64,000 nt of DNA from CBDFLT01 sp965249225 (lineage in GTDB: Bacteria > Chloroflexota > Dehalococcoidia > Lucifugimonadales > G963668185), in assembly GCA_965249225.1 (NCBI GenBank), contig CBDFLT010000009.1:248001-312000 (forward strand), given 5' to 3'. Position 1 is the stretch's first letter, and every line of letters begins with the position of its first letter. Of this stretch, positions 26,259 to 35,055 are shown piece by piece. The notes under the pieces are model-generated. The model was given only the letters and a program-made list of their open reading frames with translations. It did no database searches and was not told the DNA's origin. The translations under genes were made by a program, and so were the position numbers.

Positions 26259-27635
26259 TCACTCCCGTATAGTCGCGGGAACCGTACGTCGGCCTATCTT
26301 GACCTCGTCCCTGTTGACCATGGCTTCCTTAATGTCGAACAAAGGTATCGGTGGGAATATCTTGGAAAATATGAGCAGCCCCAAGGCCACCCAGGCGAAG
26401 AGGGCGGTGGTCATGAGTATCTCGATGATGCTGGGATGGTAGGAACCCCAGTTGAATGTGAACTCCTGCCTTCGCATGAGGCCGGGAACTATGATCAGGA
26501 ACCGCTCCAACCACATGCCTACGTTGACCGACACGGTGGTCACGAACATCCAGAAGTAGTTACGTCGGACCTTTTTGAACATCCACATGGGGATTGGGAA
26601 AAAGTACGCCGTGAATAGGAAGAAGATGAACAAGAAGCTCCAGGGCCATTGGAAGAGCTGCAGCTCCCTGAGGGCGATCTCGGGGGACTCCAGGGTGTAC
26701 AGGGCGAACGAAAACTCCAGAAAAAGGAAGAAGAACCAGGTGGTACCTACGATGATCAAGAGTCTGCCTATGGAGTCCATGTGGTCGGGCGTTACATATT
26801 TCTTCCACCCCCATAGCCACACCATCAGCACCATGACCATCGCCACCGCGGCGACTCCTGAGTGGATGGCACCGATGATGAAGTAGGGCGCGAAGATGGT
26901 GGAGTGCCAGCCCTCGACCCCGATCTGAACCGCAAAGTCCCAGGACACGATGCTGTGGACGGAGACGAATACTGGGAGCACGAGAGCAGACAGCAGGATC
27001 CCCGCCACCGCCTGCAGCTTCCACTGCCTCGGACTGCCCCTCCACCCCAGACACATGAAGCTGTACATCTTATGCGTCAGGCCGGTGGTGCGGTCGCGAA
27101 TAATTGCGAGATCGGGCAGCAACGCCACGAAGACGAACAGGGTGCTGGCGGTGAGATAGGTCATCACGGCGCTCGGGTCCCAGATAAAGGGCGAGCGAAT
27201 GTTGATCCAAATACCCCTGGCGAAGTCGTAGGGGAAGACCCACAGCCAGGCGCGCCATGGCCGGCCAACGTGGACCAGCGGCGCGGCCATCAGCGCCGCG
27301 GTCAGCGAGAAAACCGTCAGCACCTCGGCGGCGCGGGTTACAGGTCTCCGCCACTCGGCCTCGGTCAGCCGCAGTATCGCGGAAATCATGATGCCGGCGT
27401 GGCTGATTCCGATCCAGAACACGAAGTTGACCATGAAGAAGCCCCAGAACACAGGGCGGTTCAACCCCGTAACCCCCACGCCCTTGTTCAGCATGTAGCC
27501 GAAGGCGCCGGCGCCGGCGAGAAAGACCAGAGTCAGGAAGACAACGGCTGGAGGCCACCACCTGGGAATCCTCAAGACCCCTGACAGCAGGTCCTCGTTG
27601 ATCTCCTTCTGGCTTAGTTGGAAGTGTTCTTGCAT
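26259..27635 (-). CDS. NrfD/PsrC-type quinone-binding membrane subunit (ActC/ActF-like), second
   Basis: 458 residues with about ten hydrophobic helices. It belongs to the NrfD/PsrC family, which binds menaquinol in alternative complex III and polysulfide reductases. Visible are GFFMVNFVFWIGISHAGIMI, LVHVGRPWRAWLWVFPYDFA, IRSPFIWDPSAVMTYLTAST and WLERFLIIVPGL. The 33-base gap to the other NrfD gene indicates one operon. Which of the two corresponds to ActC and which to ActF is not certain from the sequence alone. Confidence 0.87.
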   Translation of the reverse strand: MQEHFQLSQKEINEDLLSGVLRIPRWWPPAVVFLTLVFLAGAGAFGYMLNKGVGVTGLNRPVFWGFFMVNFVFWIGISHAGIMISAILRLTEAEWRRPVTRAAEVLTVFSLTAALMAAPLVHVGRPWRAWLWVFPYDFARGIWINIRSPFIWDPSAVMTYLTASTLFVFVALLPDLAIIRDRTTGLTHKMYSFMCLGWRGSPRQWKLQAVAGILLSALVLPVFVSVHSIVSWDFAVQIGVEGWHSTIFAPYFIIGAIHSGVAAVAMVMVLMVWLWGWKKYVTPDHMDSIGRLLIIVGTTWFFFLFLEFSFALYTLESPEIALRELQLFQWPWSFLFIFFLFTAYFFPIPMWMFKKVRRNYFWMFVTTVSVNVGMWLERFLIIVPGLMRRQEFTFNWGSYHPSIIEILMTTALFAWVALGLLIFSKIFPPIPLFDIKEAMVNRDEVKIGRRTVPATIRE

Positions 27636-27668
27636 ATCGGCTTTGCTACCCCGAGGCTGGCGCCTTCA

Positions 27669-29060
27669 TCAATCAGGCTTGGCCAGGACCCTAACCTCCG
27701 TGCGGTGGAACTTCTTGTGCCACTGGTAAAGCAGTATCTCTTTTTGCTCCCAGATGTTGATGGGCGGGAACACCTTGGTGGCCAGCAGATAGACCAGAAT
27801 CGACCCTGAGATCGCGCCGATGATGATAAAAACGTCGGCCACATCGGGCAAGTTGGTCCCCGGGACGGACTGGAGCTCGTGAAGTCCCGCCTGATCGGCC
27901 ACCGAGAACGAGCCCACGTACAGCCGTATGCGGTCGAAGAAGGTCCCAATGAGGACTGAGGTGGCGATTATGGTGGGTCCCCAGATGCTCTTTCGAATGG
28001 GATTCCATATCATCGTGAACAGCGGCACGAGGAAGTTCAGGATGAATGCTAGAAAGAAGGGTACGACGTACGGGCCTTTGATCAGGAGCTCCAGCACGGA
28101 CTGCTCGTTGGGCTTCTTGCCGAACCACAGCACGATGAAGGAGGAGAACCAGAACCAGAACCACAACAACGCAAGGGCGAACATCAGCTTGCCCAAGCCC
28201 CAGAACTGGTCGAGGGTGAGGTAGTCCTGGTACCCTCCAAACTTCCGCAGGATCAACATGGTGACGAGGACGGTGGCCGCGCCGGCTAGAAGGGAGTTGG
28301 CGGCGTGGGTCGCGGGATACAGGGCGTCTATCCAGCCGGGCACCAGGGCCATGGAGAAGTCGATGCTGATAAGGAAGTGCGTGAAGATGAGCATCGCGAA
28401 GTAGAAGGCTCCCAGGACTCCCAGCCTGTGGCGCTGCATGAACCACTGACGTGAGGTGCCCTGCCACCCGGACGCCAGTCGGGCGTAAAGGCGGTGGCGG
28501 CGGCCGGTGGACCGGTCCCTGGCGGCGGCCAGATCCGGTAGACAGGAAACCCACAGCATAGCCAGCCCACATATCACCAGGAATGACAAAGCGAGGGTGC
28601 TCCAAATGTGAGGCGTGTAGGCGGGAACCTTGCCGGCCTCGTAGAACCACAGCGTCCTACGGCCGTCCTCGAGGCTGGGCAGGACCCACAGCAGTGGGAT
28701 GAAGAGGATGAGGTTGAATAGTCCGACCAGCGTGAATAGCTCGGCGGCTCGTGACGTAGACCTGCGCCATTGGCCTTTGGCCAGCCGGGGAGCGATGGCC
28801 ACCATCGGTGCGGCCTGCGCGGTGGTCAGGATGAAGGCAAATATCGCCGCGTAATACCCCCACACGGCCTTATCGCTGACCCCATCCGACAACCTCATGA
28901 TGAAGCCAACCACGCCGAGTATGAGCAGGGCGCCGAAAAGAGCGACCGCCATTCTAAAGGCGTTGCTGGTGCCCTGACGCGCGTCGATCAGGTCCCTGTT
29001 AAGCTCCTCCGGGGTGGCCAGGGCCGTATGACCGCTCTGTGCGTCGTGCCCGTCACGCAT
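27669..29060 (-). CDS. NrfD/PsrC-type quinone-binding membrane subunit (ActC/ActF-like), first
   Basis: 463 residues with about ten transmembrane helices, a second NrfD family paralog. Marks are KAVWGYYAAIFAFILTTAQA (in place of the more usual ISHAG), ELFTLVGLFNLILFIPLLWV, HIWSTLALSFLVICGLAMLW and FFDRIRLYVGSFS. Its first 8 bases overlap the end of the iron-sulfur gene, so translation is coupled. Alternative complex III normally has two such subunits; here they are adjacent rather than separated by actD and actE. Confidence 0.87.
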   Translation of the reverse strand: MRDGHDAQSGHTALATPEELNRDLIDARQGTSNAFRMAVALFGALLILGVVGFIMRLSDGVSDKAVWGYYAAIFAFILTTAQAAPMVAIAPRLAKGQWRRSTSRAAELFTLVGLFNLILFIPLLWVLPSLEDGRRTLWFYEAGKVPAYTPHIWSTLALSFLVICGLAMLWVSCLPDLAAARDRSTGRRHRLYARLASGWQGTSRQWFMQRHRLGVLGAFYFAMLIFTHFLISIDFSMALVPGWIDALYPATHAANSLLAGAATVLVTMLILRKFGGYQDYLTLDQFWGLGKLMFALALLWFWFWFSSFIVLWFGKKPNEQSVLELLIKGPYVVPFFLAFILNFLVPLFTMIWNPIRKSIWGPTIIATSVLIGTFFDRIRLYVGSFSVADQAGLHELQSVPGTNLPDVADVFIIIGAISGSILVYLLATKVFPPINIWEQKEILLYQWHKKFHRTEVRVLAKPD

Positions 29061-29790
29061 GCGAGACTTCTTTCGCCTTCTTGTCCACCTTCTTCAGGTA
29101 GACGACGTTGGGATGTGTGCCCAGCTGCTCCAAGAGGTGGTAGCCACGGCCGTTGCGCCCCATCTCCTTGTCTCGAATTTTTGAGGCCTTGCTGTTTGGG
29201 TCGTTAAAATCACCAAACACCAGGGTGTCCGTGGGGCAGGCGTTCACGCAGGCTGGGTTCATCGCCCGATCACCATCCTGGACGTCACGCCCCTCCCATT
29301 TGGCCTCCCGCGTCGACCTGCGTATGCGCTGGATACAGAAAGTGCATTTCTCCATGATGCCCCGGCTTCGAACGGTGACATCGGGATTGAGCTGATTTTT
29401 CAGGCTCTCAGGCCACTCCGGCTCCCAGAAGTTGAAGAACCGAACGATGTATGGGCAGTTGTTGGCGCAGAAGCGGGTTCCGACGCAGCGGTTGTACACC
29501 TGGACGTTTAAGCCTTCTTCATTGTGATACGTGGCGAAAACAGGACACACCGGTTCACAGGGAGCGTCGTCGCAGTTTTGACAGAGGATGGGTATGAACC
29601 GGGCCTTCACGTCCGGGAACTCGCCCTCCCAGTAACGCTCGATGCGTATCCACTCGATGGCCCGCCGCTGGTTGAAGATGTCCTCGGTGTTAATGGGCAC
29701 ATTGTTCTCCGATTGACAGGCCACGACGCACGCCTGGCAGCCGATACACTTATCGACATCTATGGCCATCCCCCACTTACGTTTAGCCAT
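29053..29790 (-). CDS. Four-cluster iron-sulfur subunit (ActB C-terminal-type)
   Basis: A 245-residue ferredoxin-type electron-transfer subunit. Cys groups in order are CIGCQACVVAC, CQNCDDAPCEPVCP, CVGTRFCANNCP and CTFC...ACVNACPTD. The Thr in CVGTRFC replaces one ligand, as seen in complexes with a [3Fe-4S] centre. In most alternative complex III enzymes this domain is fused to a molybdopterin-fold domain as ActB; here it is separate and follows that gene. It has no signal peptide of its own, so export would rely on the Tat-bearing partner. Confidence 0.9.
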   Translation of the reverse strand: MAKRKWGMAIDVDKCIGCQACVVACQSENNVPINTEDIFNQRRAIEWIRIERYWEGEFPDVKARFIPILCQNCDDAPCEPVCPVFATYHNEEGLNVQVYNRCVGTRFCANNCPYIVRFFNFWEPEWPESLKNQLNPDVTVRSRGIMEKCTFCIQRIRRSTREAKWEGRDVQDGDRAMNPACVNACPTDTLVFGDFNDPNSKASKIRDKEMGRNGRGYHLLEQLGTHPNVVYLKKVDKKAKEVSHA

Positions 29791-30002
29791 CTCCCAAACT
29801 CCTACGAACCCGCGGTCGGCGTGCTTTCCCCGCTCTCAGTGACGCCGCCCGTCTACTCGTCTTATCTATCTCCACTATGGCCCTCATTAGAAGATGGAGC
29901 AGCATCAAAGGCCTTGTGGGCCTTGCGGCATATGCCCCACCCCAGGGTAGTCATTCCCACCCGACCCTCCCTGGGCCGTGTACTGAATATGCTCCACTCC
30001 CC
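29791..30002. other. 212-bp gap inside the respiratory operon
   Basis: No gene, hairpin or convincing promoter is seen between the molybdopterin-fold and iron-sulfur genes. The gap is long for an operon whose other internal gaps are 0-46 bp, except for the 114-bp gap upstream of the pentaheme gene, and could mark the point where an ancestral fused ActB was split or the two genes were rearranged. Confidence 0.3.
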
Positions 30003-32297
30003 TTACGTGTCATTCGGTGTGATCTGGATGATGTGGTGTTCCTCGTCCACGGCTAGGTCGGGTGCGGTGTTCTTAAACTTGGGCAACCTCTTCCATCGGC
30101 CGGCCTTCTCGATCCTTACACGGGTAGAGGCCCACGCCAGGGCGCCCGTGCCCTCGTCAGTCGAGGGGGTAAGTATAGACAGCACGTTTGCGCCGCGGCC
30201 TTCGGCGTACCGTCCCCCTGCTACGTGGCCCTGCCCAATGGGTATGGAGACCGCGTCGGGTGAGGCGCCGGGATAAGGGTACGCCAATGCCTCGATCTCT
30301 CCGTGGTCGGAGATAACACGTATCACCTCGCCCTCTCCGATGCCCTTCTCATCAGCGACTTTGGAATTGATCTCGACCCACGTCTGCCACGTGGCTGTGG
30401 TCATCGGGTCGGGGGTCGCCTGAAGCCACGGCAGATCAGCGCCCCTGCCGTCGGTGAGCGACGCGGACGCGAATGGTATGAGATGGAAGGTGTCCGGACC
30501 TGTGGGCCCGACATGCTTGGCCTCCACGAACTCGGGCAAACGCGGCGGCGTTGGCACGGAGTCAGCGGACTTTGCCGCCTCGTCGCGCCAGAAGCCGTGT
30601 CGCAGCGCCGCGTTCCAGAAGGACTTCACATCCGAGAATGCCGTGACCCTGGTCACGCCAACGACGCCCCGGCCGCTCTCGAACAGCTTCCTCGCTCCTT
30701 CCTGCAGCACGTCCTCGAAGCGGTCTCCGGGTAAGCCCAGGTCGATATCCAGGGCCTGTGCCGTGGCCATCAGCACGTCGGGGAAGCTCTTAGTACCCAG
30801 GTGGACGCCCCGAGGCTCGAAGAAGGGCCTTACCACGGGCTGCTGGAACCCAATGAGCTGGTGGCCGGGGCCCGGGTCCGGCACATCGCTGCCCCAGTCC
30901 TCGAGATAGTTGTGATCGGGCAGGACCAGGTCCGCCATCGCCGTCGTATCGTCTATCTGGTTGGAGAAGCTGACGATAAGGGGCACGTTGTAGGAAGCAT
31001 CCCGGAACCCGATGGAGGTCGGGAGGCCGTACATCGGGTCGGAGCCCCGTACCATCAGCACGCTGACCTTGCCGTCATGCATGTCCGCCGACAGCCTGTG
31101 CATGTCGGCAAACGAGGCCACGGCAGGCGACGCGGGAATATCGTCCAGCGGCGGCGTGGGATTGAAGAGGACTCCCCCACGCTGACCGACGCTGCCGACC
31201 AGGTAGTTCAGTGAGTAGATAGCAGCCAGATTATCGAGACCGTTGGTATGCGCGCCCGCTGACCCACCTCCGATTGCCAGGCTCGGCTGATGTGTGGCAA
31301 ATTCTGTCGCCACATGGCGAATCCGCTCGGCAGACGACACGCCGACCCTCTCGGCGACCTGCTCGGGGGCGTACTTGGCCACGAAACGGTCCCGCTGGTC
31401 TCCGCCGCCGGTAAGCGCATCGGCCGCGGCGGCGTCCCCAAGCCCTTCGTCGATGATGGCCGCGGCAATACTCAACGCCAGCAGACCTTCCATGCCCGGC
31501 CTGACGTACATCCACTCGTCCGCGTTGGCGGCAGTCATGGAGAACCGCGACTCCACGTGCACCAGGGTGCCGCGTTCACGGTCGCCTTGCCGAAACCGGC
31601 CGTAGGCGCGCGCGTACCTGACCGGTGAGACCCAGGTGTTGAGGAAGTCGGACCCGAAAGACAGCAGGTAACCGGCGTTTGCGATGTCGAAGTCGGGCAT
31701 CATATCCTGACCGTAGACCTGCCTCATAGCAGCCCTCAGGACCGCCCGCTCAAGGGGTTCGTAGGGAAGATGTTTTCCGCCGAACTTTGAAACGAACCGC
31801 TCGACCACCATGCCCTGGTGCGCGCCGACCGGATCGGTCACCATCACGACGCCGGCCTGGTTCCGGGCTTTCCTGACTTCGTCCAGGCGCAAAGCGAGCC
31901 GTCCAATCGCATCGACCCAGCTGATCTCCTCCCACCGGCCCTCGCCGCGTTCACCCAACCGCACCAAAGGGCCGCCGATCCTGTCGGGATGGTAGAGGGA
32001 CTGTAACCCTGCCTCACAGCGCGCGCTGTGCTTTCCACCGTTGATGGGATAGTCCGGGTTGCCCTCCACCTTCTTGGCCCGCCCCTCTATGACCCGGACG
32101 ACGATGCCCTCGCTAGTAACACACTGGCGGCAGAGAGTCGCATACCAGTTGTCGAGGCCGGTGACCATGTCCTCCGGCATCTCGATGGGCGATTGAACCA
32201 GATACTCCTCCTCCGGCACTCCACAGGCCTGAAACATCACGGCGCCGGCGGCGGAGCCTCCCATCACGGTCAGGAATTGTCGTCTTGTGAGCGGCAT
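30003..32297 (-). CDS. Molybdopterin-fold oxidoreductase subunit (ActB N-terminal-type)
   Basis: A 764-residue exported subunit of the molybdopterin oxidoreductase superfamily. A Tat signal begins PLTRRQFLTVMGGSAAGAVM. The N-terminal cluster site is degenerate: LCRQCVTSEGIVVRV has two Cys and Glu-Gly where the third should be, with a later Cys in HSARCEAG. GRAKKVEGNPDYPINGGKH is the usual following block. LMVRGSDPMYGLP and ADLVLPDHNYLEDWGS are family motifs. In alternative complex III this domain has no molybdenum role, which fits the loss. Its partner is the iron-sulfur gene downstream. Confidence 0.9.
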   Translation of the reverse strand: MPLTRRQFLTVMGGSAAGAVMFQACGVPEEEYLVQSPIEMPEDMVTGLDNWYATLCRQCVTSEGIVVRVIEGRAKKVEGNPDYPINGGKHSARCEAGLQSLYHPDRIGGPLVRLGERGEGRWEEISWVDAIGRLALRLDEVRKARNQAGVVMVTDPVGAHQGMVVERFVSKFGGKHLPYEPLERAVLRAAMRQVYGQDMMPDFDIANAGYLLSFGSDFLNTWVSPVRYARAYGRFRQGDRERGTLVHVESRFSMTAANADEWMYVRPGMEGLLALSIAAAIIDEGLGDAAAADALTGGGDQRDRFVAKYAPEQVAERVGVSSAERIRHVATEFATHQPSLAIGGGSAGAHTNGLDNLAAIYSLNYLVGSVGQRGGVLFNPTPPLDDIPASPAVASFADMHRLSADMHDGKVSVLMVRGSDPMYGLPTSIGFRDASYNVPLIVSFSNQIDDTTAMADLVLPDHNYLEDWGSDVPDPGPGHQLIGFQQPVVRPFFEPRGVHLGTKSFPDVLMATAQALDIDLGLPGDRFEDVLQEGARKLFESGRGVVGVTRVTAFSDVKSFWNAALRHGFWRDEAAKSADSVPTPPRLPEFVEAKHVGPTGPDTFHLIPFASASLTDGRGADLPWLQATPDPMTTATWQTWVEINSKVADEKGIGEGEVIRVISDHGEIEALAYPYPGASPDAVSIPIGQGHVAGGRYAEGRGANVLSILTPSTDEGTGALAWASTRVRIEKAGRWKRLPKFKNTAPDLAVDEEHHIIQITPNDT

Positions 32298-32311
32298 GTC
32301 TGATTAAGCCT

Positions 32312-32920
32312 TTAGTAATGGCAGGTAGTACAATCGGTCGGCGCTTCGTTGTCGCGGTGGCAGTCCACGCAGTCGCCCATCTTTAGAGACTGGACCTGCT
32401 TGACCTTTACCATGCTTCCAACGTCGCCGTGGCAGGTCGAACAGACCGCGGACGCTGAGACCTGGTCCTTCTCCGAGAAGAACTTTATGTGCGCCTCGTG
32501 AATGAAGTGTACGTGATCAGGCAAGCGGTGAACGCGCACCCAGTCGATGGACCTACCCGCCGCGAAGATGTCCCGCAACTTCTGCACCTCGGGCTTATCG
32601 TCCCCTACGGTCTGATGGCACGTCATGCAGAGCCCGACCGCCGGGATCGACGCGGCCGCCTCCGTTGTAACGGTCCTATGACAGAAGGTGCAGTCGATCC
32701 CCGCGTCTTGAACGTGCACCGTATGCGGGAACGCAATGGGCTGTTCGGGCCCCTCGTTCAGACCGAAGACGTCTAACGGCCTACCCAGCCACGCCGAGAT
32801 CACAAAGATGGTAACACCGAGTGTAACGACCAGACCCCCGAGGCCGATGATACCAAGGACACTCAGCCCCACCAGCTTCTTGGTTGGCGGCCTCGGGATT
32901 TGAAAGTCGCCTGGTATCAA
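32312..32920 (-). CDS. actA: Pentaheme cytochrome c (ActA-like)
   Basis: A 202-residue membrane-anchored multiheme cytochrome. An N-terminal helix (LVGLSVLGIIGLGGLVVTLG) anchors it, followed by five CxxCH motifs: CTFCH, CMTCH, CSTCH, CVDCH and CTTCH. FPHTVHVQDAGIDC and HFIHEAHIKFF supply probable distal His ligands. Its start seems to be TTG 32920 with a poor ribosome site. It is the first electron-carrying gene in the operon, as actA is in known Act clusters, 14 bases ahead of the molybdopterin-fold gene. Confidence 0.9.
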   Translation of the reverse strand: MIPGDFQIPRPPTKKLVGLSVLGIIGLGGLVVTLGVTIFVISAWLGRPLDVFGLNEGPEQPIAFPHTVHVQDAGIDCTFCHRTVTTEAAASIPAVGLCMTCHQTVGDDKPEVQKLRDIFAAGRSIDWVRVHRLPDHVHFIHEAHIKFFSEKDQVSASAVCSTCHGDVGSMVKVKQVQSLKMGDCVDCHRDNEAPTDCTTCHY

Positions 32921-33034
32921 AGCAAAAAAACCTGGTTCCTAGCCTAACATTCGGCGCGTTTATGCCCCGGCCACAGTGTCCATGCTCTCGTCCGCACCCG
33001 TGCCGCCGCCACTCGACGATACGTGAGTTCGGGC

Positions 33035-33346
33035 CTATATCCAGAAACGCTTGAAGAACCGGTCGATTACGCCCTCGCCCTCTGGGCCGAACACGGCCAC
33101 GTCGATCGACTGTATCAGGAAGAAGATGGTGAAGACGAAAGCGACCAGGGCGAGCAGATAAAACGCCGGGCGAAACTTCTGGGTGTCTTGAGGAATATGC
33201 CCGGTGTCGACCAGAGAAGGGATAAAGATGTGCCCGATGAGTAGATTGGTGGCAAATAATACAACAAGACCAACCATAATCCACAGGTTGGTCAAAATGT
33301 TGCCTATGTCGGACCAGTCGGGGTTAACTAGGGTATTAGGGTCCAT
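33035..33346 (-). CDS. Small two-helix membrane protein heading the Act-like operon
   Basis: 103 residues, not recognised. Two hydrophobic helices are evident (NLWIMVGLVVLFATNLLIGH and FYLLALVAFVFTIFFLIQSI), joined by a loop VDTGHIPQDTQKFRP, with a basic C-terminus DRFFKRFWI. It is the promoter-proximal gene of the respiratory operon, 114 bp before the pentaheme cytochrome, so an accessory or small structural subunit is a reasonable guess. ATG start. Confidence 0.7.
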   Translation of the reverse strand: MDPNTLVNPDWSDIGNILTNLWIMVGLVVLFATNLLIGHIFIPSLVDTGHIPQDTQKFRPAFYLLALVAFVFTIFFLIQSIDVAVFGPEGEGVIDRFFKRFWI

Positions 33347-33411
33347 CGACTACCCTTCGGCATCGGGCGGTCTAGGAAGCGGGTAACACCGGCCCGGAAG
33401 CATGGGTGAAA

Positions 33412-33439
33412 ACTATCACTTTCTCTCAATTGATGTCAA
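33412..33439 (-). promoter_or_regulatory. Promoter of the respiratory operon
   Basis: On the minus strand, TTGACA (33439-33434), a 16-nt spacer and GATAGT (33417-33412), about 66 nt before the first ATG. Confidence 0.55.
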
Positions 33440-33515
33440 GGGGGAGCAGCGCTTCCAGGGCCGCGATGAGTGGGTGCTGGAAGCCGTGACTCTTCATCCT
33501 TAATTCTACGACGTG

Positions 33516-33544
33516 ATTACAACTCTTCGGTAGGCGGCTATAAT
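33516..33544 (+). promoter_or_regulatory. Promoter of the class III aminotransferase
   Basis: ATTACA (33516-33521), a 17-nt spacer and a perfect TATAAT (33539-33544), 72 nt before the ATG at 33616. Confidence 0.5.
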
Positions 33545-33615
33545 ACACAAAACGTCAGATCGTAAGTGCGTCGCGGACGCCCGTGCCCGCGTGCCACACA
33601 ACCAAAAGGAGAGCG

Positions 33616-34944
33616 ATGGTTACCCTTATCGAGCAGCGCTTCATCGACCTGCACCCCGGCTCTGCGGAACGCTATGCGGTGGCCCGGAACATTTTCCCGG
33701 ACGGTGTAACCCATGACTCTCGGCGGCTGAAGCCTTTCCCCGTCTACTTCACCCATGCAGAGGGCCCGGCCAAGTGGGACGTGGACGGGAACCGTATCCT
33801 CGATTATTTCGCGGGCCACGGCGCTTTGATTCTTGGCCACTCCCACCCCGAGATCGTTACGGCGGTCAACGCTCAAATGGGAAAGGCCACCCATCTGAGC
33901 GGCAGCAGCGACTTGGAGATCCGGTGGGCCCAGTGGGTCAAGGAGCTGATTCCCAGCGCGGAGAAGGTACGGTTCCACAGCTCCGGCACCGAGGCGGATA
34001 TGATGGCTCTCCGTATGGCCCGTGCGTACACGGGCAAGTCCAGGGTCATCAAGTTCCAGGAACACTTCCACGGCTGGAGCGACTACATGGCCGCAGGAGG
34101 TCAGGGCGTCGGTGGGATTCCCCAGGAGACCCTGGATACCATTATCGTGCTTCCTGCCAACGACATCTCGATAGTGGAAAAGACGCTGCGGGAAAACGAC
34201 GACGTCGCGGCCGTCATCCTCGAGCCTACCGGAGCACATATGGGCCTTCACCCCATTGGCCCTGAGTTTCTTACGGCGCTCAGGGACGTGACGGATCGAT
34301 ACGGAGTGGTGCTTATCTTCGACGAGGTGGTGACCGGCTTTCGGGTGTCCAATGGCGGTGCCCAGGCCTACTACGGCGTAACGCCGGACATGACCACGCT
34401 GGCCAAAATACTGGGCGGCGGCCTGCCAGGCGGAGCCGTTTCGGGCAAGGCTGAAATCATCAACATGATCGAGCCGAGAGGCGACCCCGAGTTCGACCGC
34501 GACCGCCGTATCGCCCACGCCGGCACCTTTAACGCCAACCCGCTGTCGGCGGCCGCGGGCTGCAAGGCGCTGGAGCTGGTCGCCAGCACCGGCGTGGTCG
34601 ACAGGGCCAACGCAATGGCCGCAAGGCTCAAGGAGGGGCTGAACGACCTGCTCACACAGCTGGAGATCCCAGGCTGCTGCAACGGGGTCGCGTCGCTCAT
34701 ATTTCTGACCTTGGGCGTGGACCACGAGTGCGACAAGGAGCTGTGCTTCCTCTCGCCGGAGGACGATAGGACTGCACTCGACCAGGCCAGAAACGAGCAG
34801 CTCTTCCTGTCTCTGCTGAACCATGGGGTCCAGTCAGGACACCGGTTCATGCTGACGGCAGCCCACACCGAAAACGACATCGATGACACTGTCGAGGCAT
34901 TCGCAAAGGCGCTGCCTGAAGTGCGCGCACAAGGTCTCATCTAG
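33616..34944 (+). CDS. Class III aminotransferase (glutamate-1-semialdehyde aminomutase-like)
   Basis: A 442-residue PLP enzyme of fold type I, closest in pattern to glutamate-1-semialdehyde 2,1-aminomutase (HemL-like). Visible are ILDYFAGHGALILGHSHPEI, the PLP-phosphate block VRFHSSGTEADMMALRMARA, the Asp of LIFDEVVTGFRV and the PLP lysine in TTLAKILGGGLPGGAVSG. ATG 33616 follows AAAAGGAGAG; an upstream GTG at 33583 is unlikely. No other heme genes are near, and many HemL-like proteins are general aminotransferases, so the reaction is uncertain. A 19-residue stretch near 365-385 (DHECDKELCFLSPEDD) is unusual for HemL. Confidence 0.85.
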   Translation: MVTLIEQRFIDLHPGSAERYAVARNIFPDGVTHDSRRLKPFPVYFTHAEGPAKWDVDGNRILDYFAGHGALILGHSHPEIVTAVNAQMGKATHLSGSSDLEIRWAQWVKELIPSAEKVRFHSSGTEADMMALRMARAYTGKSRVIKFQEHFHGWSDYMAAGGQGVGGIPQETLDTIIVLPANDISIVEKTLRENDDVAAVILEPTGAHMGLHPIGPEFLTALRDVTDRYGVVLIFDEVVTGFRVSNGGAQAYYGVTPDMTTLAKILGGGLPGGAVSGKAEIINMIEPRGDPEFDRDRRIAHAGTFNANPLSAAAGCKALELVASTGVVDRANAMAARLKEGLNDLLTQLEIPGCCNGVASLIFLTLGVDHECDKELCFLSPEDDRTALDQARNEQLFLSLLNHGVQSGHRFMLTAAHTENDIDDTVEAFAKALPEVRAQGLI

Positions 34945-35055
34945 AGGCTTTTTTCAAAAGCTCCCGGGGCATAGTGGTGCAGCACGACGGCGTATCCACG
35001 TCCAACCTGGCTGAAGGTATTATAGATATACGGGATGTGAAACAAGGGAGTCAGC

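Noticed and set aside
33538..34824. Long open frame on the minus strand opposite the class III aminotransferase (about 428 codons)
   Set aside because: The plus strand has promoter, ribosome site and PLP motifs; the opposite frame has none of these.
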